Shown: positions 18,971 through 25,956 of the stretch, piece after piece | Numbering within the stretch: the stretch's first letter is position 1 | Layout: each line of letters starts with the position of its first letter | Made by a program: the position numbers and the translations under genes | Source of the DNA: Clostridiales bacterium | GTDB lineage: Bacteria; Bacillota; Clostridia; Peptostreptococcales; Anaerovoracaceae | Direction: 5' to 3' | Assembly (NCBI GenBank): GCA_009782285.1 | Contig: WRJK01000011.1 | Location: forward strand, 1 to 45,232 | Length of the DNA: 45,232 nucleotides | The notes under the pieces: generated by a model | Database searches by the model: none | What the model saw: the letters and a program-made list of their open reading frames with translations, nothing else | Told to the model about the DNA's origin: nothing

Positions 18971-20479
18971 TTACTTAGTCTCTCTTTTCCTCGAAAAGAA
19001 CACTGCCAACAACGCTGCCAGCGATACCCCCGCTATCACAAAGGGGACCGCCAGCCCTGCAAGGCCTGTCTTCGGAATGTCCGAAAGAGGCACGCTGACA
19101 GGCGGTATGTCTGCCGGAGGCGTGTATGTTGCCGGCGGGTCATCCTGCTGTGGGTCATCCGGCACTGCAAGCGGCGCGGGAGGATCTGAAATCGTAGTGC
19201 TGCCGCCGCCCCTTGGAGGAGTTTTACCACCGGAATTGTTGTTGCTGCTGTTTGGTATGGTGACGGTAACGTCGTCGCTGCCAGACACCTTGTCTTCTGA
19301 CTGTACGCCTTCCCCTGTCACTGAAACTACATTTTTGTAGCTGCCAGCTCCTGTCCACGCGATCTTGTATTCGATCTTAATCTTCCCTTCGACCTCAAGC
19401 TTAAAGCCCTCGGCAAATTCAATTGAAATTGCGCCTTCGTTTTCAACGAAGCTGTAGTCGTTCTCTTCAACCAAGGTAATGTAGCCCTCGTCATCGCCTG
19501 ACTGGCTGGCACTTACCACAATGCCTCCTGTTCCCCCTGTTACTTTATCGAACCTATTGTCGCTGACTACAACATTCGTAATGGCTTCATCACCCGTATT
19601 TTCAACAATTACCTCGTATTCTACCGTCTGCCCACTGGTAATTTTGCCGTCTGTGCCCACATTGGTGGCCTTTTTTGCAACAGATATTTCTGGTTCCACA
19701 GGCTCTTCGGATTCGGTGTAGCTGTTCTCAAAACTTGCCTCGAGGTTCAAATCCTCCGGTGAGACCAGCTCGCCGTCTGCGAACTCGAACTCGTAGACAG
19801 AATCGTCAAAAATCCAACCGTCCAAGTCCGAATCGCCATTGAACCATTCCACCTCGCTGATGGACACGGTGCCTGTGAAGCCCTCGTCTAATTCCAAGCT
19901 GCAGGTACCTGTCCCATCCATAGTGCTTAACGGTACATATTCCGTATCATCGCCTATGGTTACTGCGAATTTAAACTCGCCGTCCTTGTCTGTGTCCTTG
20001 ACGATCGTAATGACTGGCACGTCCGGCTCAATCGGGGGAGTGCCTTCGCCTCCAAGTTTAATATGGTTTATTGATGCATAATGCCCTCCGCCGTCACCAA
20101 TCACCCACGAAACAGCAGAGTCGTCAGTCGGCGCCACAACCTCTATCGTAACATAGGATGCGTTCCCGCCGCCATGGTGCACGTATATGGAATACGTCCC
20201 TGAAGTGCCTGCTGCAAAATGCAAAACCCATTGGCCTTGGCCGGTTGATGTTGTGAGCCTCACGCCTGGCAGTATTTGCACATTGTCGCTGTTGCTTGAC
20301 CACTGCGTTAACGCGATTTGCGCGTATTCGGAATTGGTCAGGGAGCTAACCGACACCACGGTTACGCCTGCCTCCTCCCTCGGGTCTTCGAACGCGATTC
20401 CCGGTATTGTAAGCGTCCCCACAATCAGCATGAGAGCGAGCGCTATTCTAGCCCCATGCCTAAAAAAAACTGCTTTCAT
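18971..20479 (-). CDS. Surface protein 1: signal peptide, shared N-module, DUF11-like domain, IPKTG sorting signal
   Basis: 502 residues. Signal peptide (1-30, ending GTLTIPGIAFE). Residues 39-143 are an unrecognised module shared with two neighbours (GQGQWVLHFAAG, YSIYVHHGG, WVIGDGGGHYASINHIKLG). About 155-260 looks like a prealbumin-fold repeat (GEFKFAVTIGDD; SEVEWFNGDSDLDGW). About 270-400 is DUF11-like (GQTVEYEVIVENTGDEAITN). A Pro/Gly-rich stalk precedes the sorting signal VPLSDIPKTG (IPKTG 468-472), a membrane helix and the SRKRETK tail. It should be linked to peptidoglycan or a pilus by a sortase not present here. ATG 20479 is chosen at the signal peptide; the same GAAAGGATGG leader precedes two paralogs. 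Role: adhesin or fimbrial subunit by inference. Confidence 0.85.
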   Translation of the reverse strand: MKAVFFRHGARIALALMLIVGTLTIPGIAFEDPREEAGVTVVSVSSLTNSEYAQIALTQWSSNSDNVQILPGVRLTTSTGQGQWVLHFAAGTSGTYSIYVHHGGGNASYVTIEVVAPTDDSAVSWVIGDGGGHYASINHIKLGGEGTPPIEPDVPVITIVKDTDKDGEFKFAVTIGDDTEYVPLSTMDGTGTCSLELDEGFTGTVSISEVEWFNGDSDLDGWIFDDSVYEFEFADGELVSPEDLNLEASFENSYTESEEPVEPEISVAKKATNVGTDGKITSGQTVEYEVIVENTGDEAITNVVVSDNRFDKVTGGTGGIVVSASQSGDDEGYITLVEENDYSFVENEGAISIEFAEGFKLEVEGKIKIEYKIAWTGAGSYKNVVSVTGEGVQSEDKVSGSDDVTVTIPNSSNNNSGGKTPPRGGGSTTISDPPAPLAVPDDPQQDDPPATYTPPADIPPVSVPLSDIPKTGLAGLAVPFVIAGVSLAALLAVFFSRKRETK

Positions 20480-20542
20480 AATATAATTCCATCCTTTCGT
20501 TCCTCTCATCACAGCCTTATTGCTTGCTATCTCCTAGCTCCT

Positions 20543-20571
20543 ATTATATTAAACGGTTTCAGAACTTTCAA
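20543..20571 (-). promoter_or_regulatory. Sigma-A promoter of surface protein 1
   Basis: Minus strand TTGAAA (20571-20566), 17-base spacer, TATAAT (20548-20543), 64 bases before the start codon. A GTTACA-type direct repeat abuts the -35 on its upstream side. Confidence 0.75.
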
Positions 20572-20588
20572 GTTACATTCAGTTTACA
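20572..20588. promoter_or_regulatory. 11-bp-period direct repeat (GTTACA-N5-TTTACA)
   Basis: Plus-strand GTTACA (20572-20577) and TTTACA (20583-20588), start to start 11 bases, immediately upstream of the -35 of surface protein 1. The same element precedes two other surface genes. The one-turn direct repeat is the geometry used by OmpR/PhoB-type response regulators. Confidence 0.55.
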
Positions 20589-20607
20589 GAATCGCAGCAA
20601 ATGAAGC

Positions 20608-20634
20608 GCCAGCGGGATTCTCTATCCCGCTGGC
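20608..20634 (-). terminator. Hairpin terminator after surface protein 2
   Basis: Perfect 10-bp stem GCCAGCGGGA / TCCCGCTGGC with loop of seven, 36 bases after the stop at 20670. It resembles the two 46-bp copies at 22146 and 22601, including the flanking ATGAA and CATGAAA, so one terminator type has been copied along with these genes. Confidence 0.65.
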
Positions 20635-20669
20635 ATGAAAGGCATTATTTCAAGTGCATTACTGATTTT

Positions 20670-21833
20670 TCAATTTTCTTCGTTTTTTCGCCTGTTGAGC
20701 GTCGCCATGATTGATGCCAATGACAGCCCCAACATTCCGAATGCGATTGTCATGTCTTCGATGCCCGTCATTGGTATGTCTCCCATGGGTATTTCCTCAT
20801 TTATCAACTCGATGACTATCGGCATGACAGCCAACGGAACATCGTCGTCGTCGTCAATCTCAATTTGCGCAGCCTCGTCATCTGATTTTTTCACTGTGCT
20901 GCTTGTTGCGAACGCCGGCTTTTTACCACCGCCGCTGCTGTTATTGCCACTGCCCTTTCCGTCTGGGTCTTTGTTGTCGGGCTCTCCGCCGTCTCCGGGC
21001 TCTCCTCCGTCTCCAGGCTCTCCTCCGTCTCCAGGCTCTCCGCCGTCTCCGGGCTCTCCGCCGTCTCCGGGCTCTCCGCCGTCACCGGGCTCTCCGCCGT
21101 CACCAGGCTCTCCGCCGTCACCGGGCTCTCCGCCGTCTCCGGGCTCTCCTCCGTCTCCGGGCTCTCCTCCGTCTCCGGGCTCTCCTCCGTCACCGGGTTC
21201 TCCTCCGTCGCCGGGCTCTCCTCCGTCGCCAGGCTCTCCTCCGTCACCGGGCTCTCCTCCGTCGCCAGGCTCTCCGCCGTCTCCAGGGTTTCCTGCTCCG
21301 CCGGTTTTACCAAACTTGATGTGGTTGATCGACTCGGAATGCCCTCCGCCGTCGCCGATAATGTATTCAGCTGGGCCAATGACTGATAATGCTAACAGGG
21401 AGGCGCCTCCGTCATGGTGGACGTATATTTCGTACACGCCTGAAGCGTCTTCGTCAAAATGCAATATCCACTGCCCGTTGCCGGTCTTTGTTGACAACTT
21501 CACTCCTGGTGCAATGAAAACATTGTCGTTGTTGCTCGAATACTGTACCAGATTGACTTTCGCGTATTCTGAATTTGCTATGGGGCTGACCGATATCACC
21601 GTAACGCCCGCTTCTGTTTCTGCGCCGTCCTCTTCGATGTCAGTCACGGCGTCGCTTTCTCCGCCGCCAGCCGATGAGCCCAAGCTGCCGTCTACTGCCT
21701 CTGCAATTGCGGGGTACTCTGCGTCATCGTTTTCGAAGACTGTTTTTGCAAACCCTAGATTGGATAGCGTTCCTGTTATTAATGTGAACGCAAACGCTAC
21801 TGCTAGGGCATGCTTAATCGTTTTCCGTTTCAT
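20670..21833 (-). CDS. Surface protein 2: shared N-module, collagen-like GEPGDG repeats, IPMTG sorting signal
   Basis: 387 residues. Signal peptide (1-29). A short acidic linker leads to the shared module at 78-174 (GNGQWILHFDED, YEIYVHHDGG, YIIGDGGGHSESINHIKFG). Then about 17 copies of the hexapeptide GEPGDG (about 180-290), which keeps glycine at every third position as in bacterial collagen-like stalks. A lysine/aspartate linker, then IPMGDIPMTG (IPMTG 353-357), membrane helix and NRRKNEEN tail. It lacks the prealbumin and DUF11-like domains of its neighbours, so it looks like the same N-terminal head on a rod of variable length. The start follows GAGAGGGTG. A long opposite-strand open frame across it is a by-product of the GC-rich repeat. 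Confidence 0.85.
   Translation of the reverse strand: MKRKTIKHALAVAFAFTLITGTLSNLGFAKTVFENDDAEYPAIAEAVDGSLGSSAGGGESDAVTDIEEDGAETEAGVTVISVSPIANSEYAKVNLVQYSSNNDNVFIAPGVKLSTKTGNGQWILHFDEDASGVYEIYVHHDGGASLLALSVIGPAEYIIGDGGGHSESINHIKFGKTGGAGNPGDGGEPGDGGEPGDGGEPGDGGEPGDGGEPGDGGEPGDGGEPGDGGEPGDGGEPGDGGEPGDGGEPGDGGEPGDGGEPGDGGEPGDGGEPGDGGEPGDGGEPDNKDPDGKGSGNNSSGGGKKPAFATSSTVKKSDDEAAQIEIDDDDDVPLAVMPIVIELINEEIPMGDIPMTGIEDMTIAFGMLGLSLASIMATLNRRKNEEN
20980..21285. repeat. 18-bp tandem array, ~17 copies, coding for GEPGDG
   Basis: Plus-strand unit GGCTCTCCGCCGTCTCCG; 306 bases equal 17 units. Copies differ almost only at third codon positions (CCG/CCT, TCT/TCA/TCG), so the peptide is constant while the DNA has drifted a little. 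Similar variants cluster together, as expected from slippage or unequal exchange. A worn 18th unit follows. Confidence 0.95.
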
Positions 21834-22145
21834 AATGATTCACCCTCTCTTTCATAGATACAAGCTTATCACATTCTAGTTACATCCTAGTTACAATAAC
21901 GCATTTCGTGTTTTTGGCTTGAGGATTTGCATACTCACAATGGGCAAAATGGCGCAAACCGCTTGTTTTTCAACGGCTAACACATGCATTATGGAACGTG
22001 CCAAAGCAAATTTTTAAGCAGAATGGGTGACGTTTTTAACCAGAGCTCCACATAATGATTAATTGTTCATCAGCAAAATAAAAACAAATTACAATGTTAA
22101 GAATTTTTTGCAAAACAACAGGTTCCCTTATGGCTTCTAGATGTT
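21834..22145. other. 312-bp intergenic stretch upstream of surface protein 2
   Basis: The first ~65 bases hold the leader and the GTTACA direct repeat of surface protein 2. The rest is AT-rich; I find no open frame with a start and ribosome site, no RNA gene and no further hairpin before the 46-bp element at 22146. It could be decayed sequence. Confidence 0.5.
21879..21895. promoter_or_regulatory. 11-bp-period direct repeat (GTTACA-N5-GTTACA)
   Basis: Two perfect GTTACA half-sites (21879-21884, 21890-21895) and a weaker third, ATCACA (21868-21873), in the same phase, 46-62 bases upstream of the surface protein 2 start. A poor TATGAA at 21856-21851 on the minus strand lies 11 bases from the third half and could be the -10. 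Confidence 0.55.
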
Positions 22146-22191
22146 CGCACATGAAAGAACCGACGGGATTCACTATCCCGCCGGCATGAAA
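22146..22191. repeat. 46-bp repeat, copy 1 (hairpin terminator type)
   Basis: Identical over 46 bases to 22601-22646. Contains a 9-bp stem (22160-22168 with 22176-22184). Read on the minus strand the single imperfect pair is a G-U wobble, on the plus strand an A-C mismatch, and a TTCTTTC run follows on the minus strand, so it works as a terminator for minus-strand genes. It ends 29 bases after the small partner gene. Confidence 0.85.
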
Positions 22192-22220
22192 TCCAAGATG
22201 CTGGCAATGCATAGATTCAA

Positions 22221-22427
22221 TTAGCTTATCGCTTTTTCCCTCCTATAATGCATTGCCTCTTCAGCGAGTTCGCCTACTGTCAAGCCCACAAACAAATTGT
22301 CCTTACGCCATTCAGTATAATCGAACTTCTCAGTGTGAATAAGCGAAATAAACCTTTCGGCTTCAATTAACCCCAAGTTTTTCATAAGGCACTCTATGCC
22401 TTTGCTTAAAAGTGTTGCGTTGTTCAT
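22221..22427 (-). CDS. Small protein, probable partner (antitoxin-like) of a broken PIN gene
   Basis: 68 residues from ATG 22427, preceded by GGGAGGCAGAGG and overlapping the PIN frame's TGA as ATGA. The segment EAERFISLIHTEKFDYTEWR is one I recognise from a widespread family of short proteins often encoded beside PIN-type genes; no DNA-binding motif is clear. With its toxin truncated it may be a stranded antitoxin. Function not proven. Confidence 0.6.
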   Translation of the reverse strand: MNNATLLSKGIECLMKNLGLIEAERFISLIHTEKFDYTEWRKDNLFVGLTVGELAEEAMHYRREKAIS

Positions 22428-22600
22428 ACCTCTGCCTCCCACATTCTTAGAAATTCCACAGGATCACATACAATAATTTCTGTGCCTGAATATTTGAGTA
22501 ATTGCTTGTCAACTGATATAAAGTAATCACATTTCGCAACAATTGTCGCGTCTTGTTTATTATAGCATAGGGCAGACTGCGTCCGCAACCTAACTTTGTG
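22424..22600 (-). pseudogene. PIN-domain protein, C-terminal remnant
   Basis: An open frame of 58 codons with no start, upstream of and overlapping the small partner gene. It reads KVRLRTQSALCYNKQDATIV then AKCDYFISVDKQLLKY and VCDPVEFL, the C-terminal half of a PIN nuclease with the D..FIS.D element. The 5' half is missing: the frame runs directly into the 46-bp repeat at 22601 and meets a TGA within it. The breakpoint is exactly the repeat edge, so a recombination or deletion at the repeat removed the N-terminal part. PIN toxins cleave RNA; this one cannot be functional. Confidence 0.7.
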
Positions 22601-22646
22601 CGCACATGAAAGAACCGACGGGATTCACTATCCCGCCGGCATGAAA
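22601..22646. repeat. 46-bp repeat, copy 2 (terminator of surface protein 3)
   Basis: Second identical copy, 455 bases from the first, hairpin at 22615-22639. It lies 27 bases after the stop of surface protein 3 on the minus strand and is its likely terminator. Confidence 0.85.
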
Positions 22647-22673
22647 GGTTTTGTATCAAACGCCTTGTTGTAT

Positions 22674-24212
22674 TCAGTTTGTTTTCCTTATCCTTGTAAG
22701 GAGCAGCACCAAGAAGGCCGACAGCGAAAGCCCGAGTAGTCCGAACTTTAGCGCCATGTCTTCAGAACCAGTCTGAGGGATGTCCCCAAGAGGCACCTCA
22801 CTACCTGCAATTTCAATCGGCACGGGATATGCATCAGGCAGGGCAGCCAGCGGAACGTCCTCGCTTGGGATTGTCATGCCTCCGTCATAGGCACTGTCTG
22901 CTGTGTTGCCTTCTGTGCTGCGGTGCATGGTTTTGCCGCCGTCTTTCCTGTCAGAGCCGCCTGCTATGACAACTGTCGCAACTCCTTCGCCTGACACCGG
23001 TTCCCTTGTCTCGATGCCCTTGCCTTCTGCCATGGCTGTGTTGGTGTGGCTTCCTTCGCCGGCCCAAGCAATCGCGTATTCGACCTCTATAATTCCACCA
23101 GCTTTGAGGACAAAATCTTCTGCAAACACTATGGCCCCCTCGAAGCGGTAGTCGCCCTGCTCCTCATCCAATGCTCTAAACCCACTGTCTTCCGGCTGCA
23201 TGACGCTTACCGTCACGCCCCCTGTAACCATCCCAAACCTGTCGTCGCTGATTGCTAGGTTCCATATGTCTTCATTGCCGGTGTTTGTGACAGTTACAAT
23301 GTAGTTGACAGGCTGCCCGACAACGACTTCGCCGCCCTCCCCTGCGTCTGACTTTTTCATCACGGTTATTTCTGGGCATAAGGGCTCTTCTTCTTCCTCC
23401 ACCGCCTCGTAGCAATTGTTGAAGGATGTCTCAAGTTCTGCGTCTTTTGGCGAAACCAGTTCGCCTTTATCAAATACCAGCTCGTATTCTGCACTGTCAA
23501 ATACCCATCCGTCCAGCCCCAAATCGCTCCCGTTGTACCATGCAGATTCGCTTACAGCCATCGTTCCGGTGAAATTGTCGGGCAATTCATAATCATAGTA
23601 TCCTGTGCCGCTCTTCGTCCTGATTTTGACATATTCTGTTGCGCCATTTAAGGTGACCACAAATCGAAACTCGCCGTCCATGTTTGTGTTTTTGAAGACT
23701 GTGACAATAGGTGTTGCCGGATATTGCTCTGGTTGCCCTACGGCACCGAATTTGATGTGGTTGATCGACTTGGAATGCCCGCCGCCGTCGCCTATCACCC
23801 ATTCAGCCGGACCGACTGCCTCTATTGTGAACACGGAAGCTTGATTGCCGCCATGGTGGGCGTACACTTTGTATTGGCCCGAAACGCCGTCTGCGAAATG
23901 CAGCGTCCACTGTCCGTTGCCGGTTGCTGTGGTCAATATGATGCCTGGCGCTATTTCAACAGTATTGTTGTTGCTGGAATACTGTTTCAAGCCAACCTTT
24001 GCGTATTCTCTGTTGTGCAGGGGCTCAACCGACACAACTGTCACGAACGGCGCGACGGATGCGGTAACGTCCACGTCCATTTGAGCAGTGGCATTAGCGT
24101 CGTTTTCGTCGTCAGTACCCTCGTTAGCAAATCCAGAAATGGTAAGTGTGCCAATCATCAGTGTGAGCGCGAACACTATCGCAATAGTGCGCTTAAACAG
24201 ATTCTTTTTCAT
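22674..24212 (-). CDS. Surface protein 3: shared N-module, prealbumin-like and DUF11-like domains, IPQTG sorting signal
   Basis: 512 residues, same plan as surface protein 1. Signal peptide 1-30 (GTLTISGFANE). Shared module at 57-156 (GNGQWTLHFADG, YKVYAHHGG, WVIGDGGGHSKSINHIKFG). A prealbumin-like domain (GEFRFVVTLNGATEY; SESAWYNGSDLGLDGW) at about 165-270, a DUF11-like domain (GQPVNYIVTVTNTGNEDIWN) at about 280-400, a linker, then VPLGDIPQTG (IPQTG 478-482), membrane helix and RIRKTN. It starts 47 bases after the stop of surface protein 4 with no promoter visible between, so the two are probably co-transcribed. ATG 24212 follows GAAAGGATGG. Confidence 0.85.
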   Translation of the reverse strand: MKKNLFKRTIAIVFALTLMIGTLTISGFANEGTDDENDANATAQMDVDVTASVAPFVTVVSVEPLHNREYAKVGLKQYSSNNNTVEIAPGIILTTATGNGQWTLHFADGVSGQYKVYAHHGGNQASVFTIEAVGPAEWVIGDGGGHSKSINHIKFGAVGQPEQYPATPIVTVFKNTNMDGEFRFVVTLNGATEYVKIRTKSGTGYYDYELPDNFTGTMAVSESAWYNGSDLGLDGWVFDSAEYELVFDKGELVSPKDAELETSFNNCYEAVEEEEEPLCPEITVMKKSDAGEGGEVVVGQPVNYIVTVTNTGNEDIWNLAISDDRFGMVTGGVTVSVMQPEDSGFRALDEEQGDYRFEGAIVFAEDFVLKAGGIIEVEYAIAWAGEGSHTNTAMAEGKGIETREPVSGEGVATVVIAGGSDRKDGGKTMHRSTEGNTADSAYDGGMTIPSEDVPLAALPDAYPVPIEIAGSEVPLGDIPQTGSEDMALKFGLLGLSLSAFLVLLLTRIRKTN

Positions 24213-24259
24213 AATCAACCATCCTTTCATTCGTACACCTGTTAATTCACCATCATCTT

Positions 24260-25600
24260 TTAGTTTTCTTTTCTCTTCTTTGATATTAGCAGTGCCAAGA
24301 GAGCTGACAATGACAGTCCGAGCAGCCCCAGCCCAAGCGCCGTTTCTTCTACGCCTGTTTGAGGAATGTCTCCAAGGGGCACTTCTTCGCTTGTCAAATC
24401 TATTGGAGCGATATCCGTTTCAGGCAAGAAACCCAGCGGGACGTCCTGATTTGGGATTGTCACGTCTTCTTCGCTTACGCTGCCAAATGTGCTGTCTGTA
24501 AGATTGCCCCCTGCACTGCGTTTGTTTTTGCTGCCGCCGTCCTTGCCACTGTCGCCAAGTTCTTCGATATAGCCAGGCTCTTCGAAATCGTCGGGCTCTT
24601 CATAATCGCCGGGTTCCTCGATATCGCTGTCGTTATTGCAATGCTGCTTTGCCCAGCGGTACTTGCCTTTGTTTTTACTGCCATCGCCGCTGCCGTAGAT
24701 CGGTACAAGCTGGGGCTGGCAAGTTGCATAGTTTTCCTTGCCGCCCAATTCGCAGACCATAAAAGCTATACTGACTATTTCCCCACTGCCGGACACGCAG
24801 CTGCGGTAATTGTCCATTACGTCTTTAACGATGGCTTTTGCGCCCGGTATGCCCATTATTGCCCCTGTGCCGGTTTCAACCGCGCCCCAATTAATGTTGT
24901 CGAATGCCTCTGAGCGGACATCCACCGTACCGAGCAGCGCCCAAGTGACTATCTGTGTAACGGCTCTATAGCTGTCAACTGTGCCATAGTTTTTTTCAAT
25001 GTAGTTGTATGCTTTTAGAAAATCCGCGCACGGAACCCCATTGGGTGCCTCTTCCATAGAAACCAAGTATCCTGAACATCCGTGCCCGCCTTCGCCTGCG
25101 AAACTATGCGAACCGGCATTGGCGCAAAATGACGGATATGCCATGCCTGTATTTTCGTCTCTAATGCCGATGGTGAAGATGTCCCCTGTGTTGTTCAAAC
25201 CGGGATACCCAAGCACATAACCGTTGCCGTAACCGTTTACGATTTTGTAGAAAGCCTCATAGTCGAAGCCGCTTATGCCAGCAGCCTCACTGCTTTTGTC
25301 GATTGAAACGTCGTCGCCCATTGCTCTTACGTCATCATCTGCCAGGTCGCCGTCATCATCCGCCAGGTCGCCGTTCTCATCCGCCGTGCCGCCGTTTTCG
25401 TCTACCGTGCCGCCGTTTTCGTCTACCGTGCCGTCAGCTCCATCAACCTGGCTGTCATTCTCATCAACCTGTGCGTTAACCGCAGCACCGTTGGCCTCGC
25501 CTGTGTCCTCGTCAGCAAATCCTGAGATGGTAATTGTCCCCAATATCAATGTAATCGCAAACACTATGGTCATTGTACGCATTGCTAAATCCTTTTTCAT
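24260..25600 (-). CDS. Surface protein 4: probable thioester-domain adhesin with IPQTG sorting signal
   Basis: 446 residues. Signal peptide (GTITISGFADE). Residues 53-90 are acidic heptads (TVDENGG, TADENGD, LADDDGD). Residues 113-270 look like a Gram-positive thioester domain: PSFCANAG (Cys159) and, 57 residues on, YRAVTQIVTWALLG (Gln216, Trp220), matching the [YFL]C and TQxxxW elements whose Cys and Gln form an internal thioester that bonds host surface amines. Several further cysteines (175, 191 and later) may form disulfides. A four-fold hexapeptide EEPGDY/EEPDDF follows, then VPLGDIPQTG (412-416), membrane helix and SKKRKEN. It lacks the N-module of its three neighbours. ATG 25600 is preferred to an in-frame GTG two codons earlier. 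Confidence 0.8.
   Translation of the reverse strand: MKKDLAMRTMTIVFAITLILGTITISGFADEDTGEANGAAVNAQVDENDSQVDGADGTVDENGGTVDENGGTADENGDLADDDGDLADDDVRAMGDDVSIDKSSEAAGISGFDYEAFYKIVNGYGNGYVLGYPGLNNTGDIFTIGIRDENTGMAYPSFCANAGSHSFAGEGGHGCSGYLVSMEEAPNGVPCADFLKAYNYIEKNYGTVDSYRAVTQIVTWALLGTVDVRSEAFDNINWGAVETGTGAIMGIPGAKAIVKDVMDNYRSCVSGSGEIVSIAFMVCELGGKENYATCQPQLVPIYGSGDGSKNKGKYRWAKQHCNNDSDIEEPGDYEEPDDFEEPGYIEELGDSGKDGGSKNKRSAGGNLTDSTFGSVSEEDVTIPNQDVPLGFLPETDIAPIDLTSEEVPLGDIPQTGVEETALGLGLLGLSLSALLALLISKKRKEN
24551..24622. repeat. Four degenerate 18-bp units in the stalk of surface protein 4
   Basis: Hexapeptides EEPGDY, EEPDDF, EEPGYI and EELGDS in tandem. Both period and core (EPGD) match the 17-copy array of surface protein 2, and the DNA units are alike, so the two arrays probably share an origin. 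Confidence 0.7.
25331..25434. repeat. Five 21-bp units coding acidic heptads in surface protein 4
   Basis: Unit encodes TVDENGG or LADDDGD; two adjacent copies are identical at DNA level. It lies between the signal peptide and the thioester domain. Confidence 0.8.
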
Positions 25601-25706
25601 AATCACTCATCCTTTCACTCTTTCACTTTTTTATTCTTTCATCATGTAACTCGTCATCGTGTTTTCACTCTGTTTTTTCTCTATGTTCTAAGTATAACAC
25701 CCTCCA

Positions 25707-25723
25707 GTTACATGAGGGTTACA
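25707..25723. promoter_or_regulatory. 11-bp-period direct repeat (GTTACA-N5-GTTACA) with nearby -10
   Basis: Perfect half-sites at 25707-25712 and 25718-25723. On the minus strand the inner half lies ten bases upstream of TATACT (25696-25691), and there is no recognisable -35. A repeat replacing the -35 ten bases from the -10 is the arrangement of PhoB/OmpR-activated promoters. It would drive surface proteins 4 and 3. Confidence 0.6.
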
Positions 25724-25956
25724 TTTCGACATATTTTCAAGCAAATATACATGCAACAAGTGATTATTGAATACAAAAGCATTGTAGGCATTGATTTTCC
25801 AACGTTTTTCTTGAATCAATAATTTTCATCAAATGTGAATGGCTATGGGATTATTATGGTTAATCTTCAAACAAACATTAGAGCAGCTAGAATGTTTCAT
25901 TGAAATCACCCATTTGTTACATTAGCAATAACTGCAAAAAAAATAGCGCCTCAGCA
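25724..25956. other. AT-rich intergenic stretch before the heptamer array
   Basis: About 230 bases with no supported gene, hairpin or RNA. One lone GTTACA at 25916-25921 has no partner at 11 bases. Confidence 0.5.

Noticed and set aside
20635-21879. Long plus-strand open frame (414 codons) rich in SPPSPG
   Set aside because: It is the antisense of surface protein 2 and exists because the 18-bp GC-rich repeat has no stops in that frame. No signal or ribosome site supports it.
22447-22659. 70-codon frame overlapping the PIN remnant
   Set aside because: It is in the wrong frame; the recognisable PIN sequence is in the neighbouring frame that ends at 22424.
18971-25600. S-layer or cellulosome identity for the surface proteins
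   Set aside because: No SLH, dockerin or cohesin motifs are visible; the C-termini are sortase signals.
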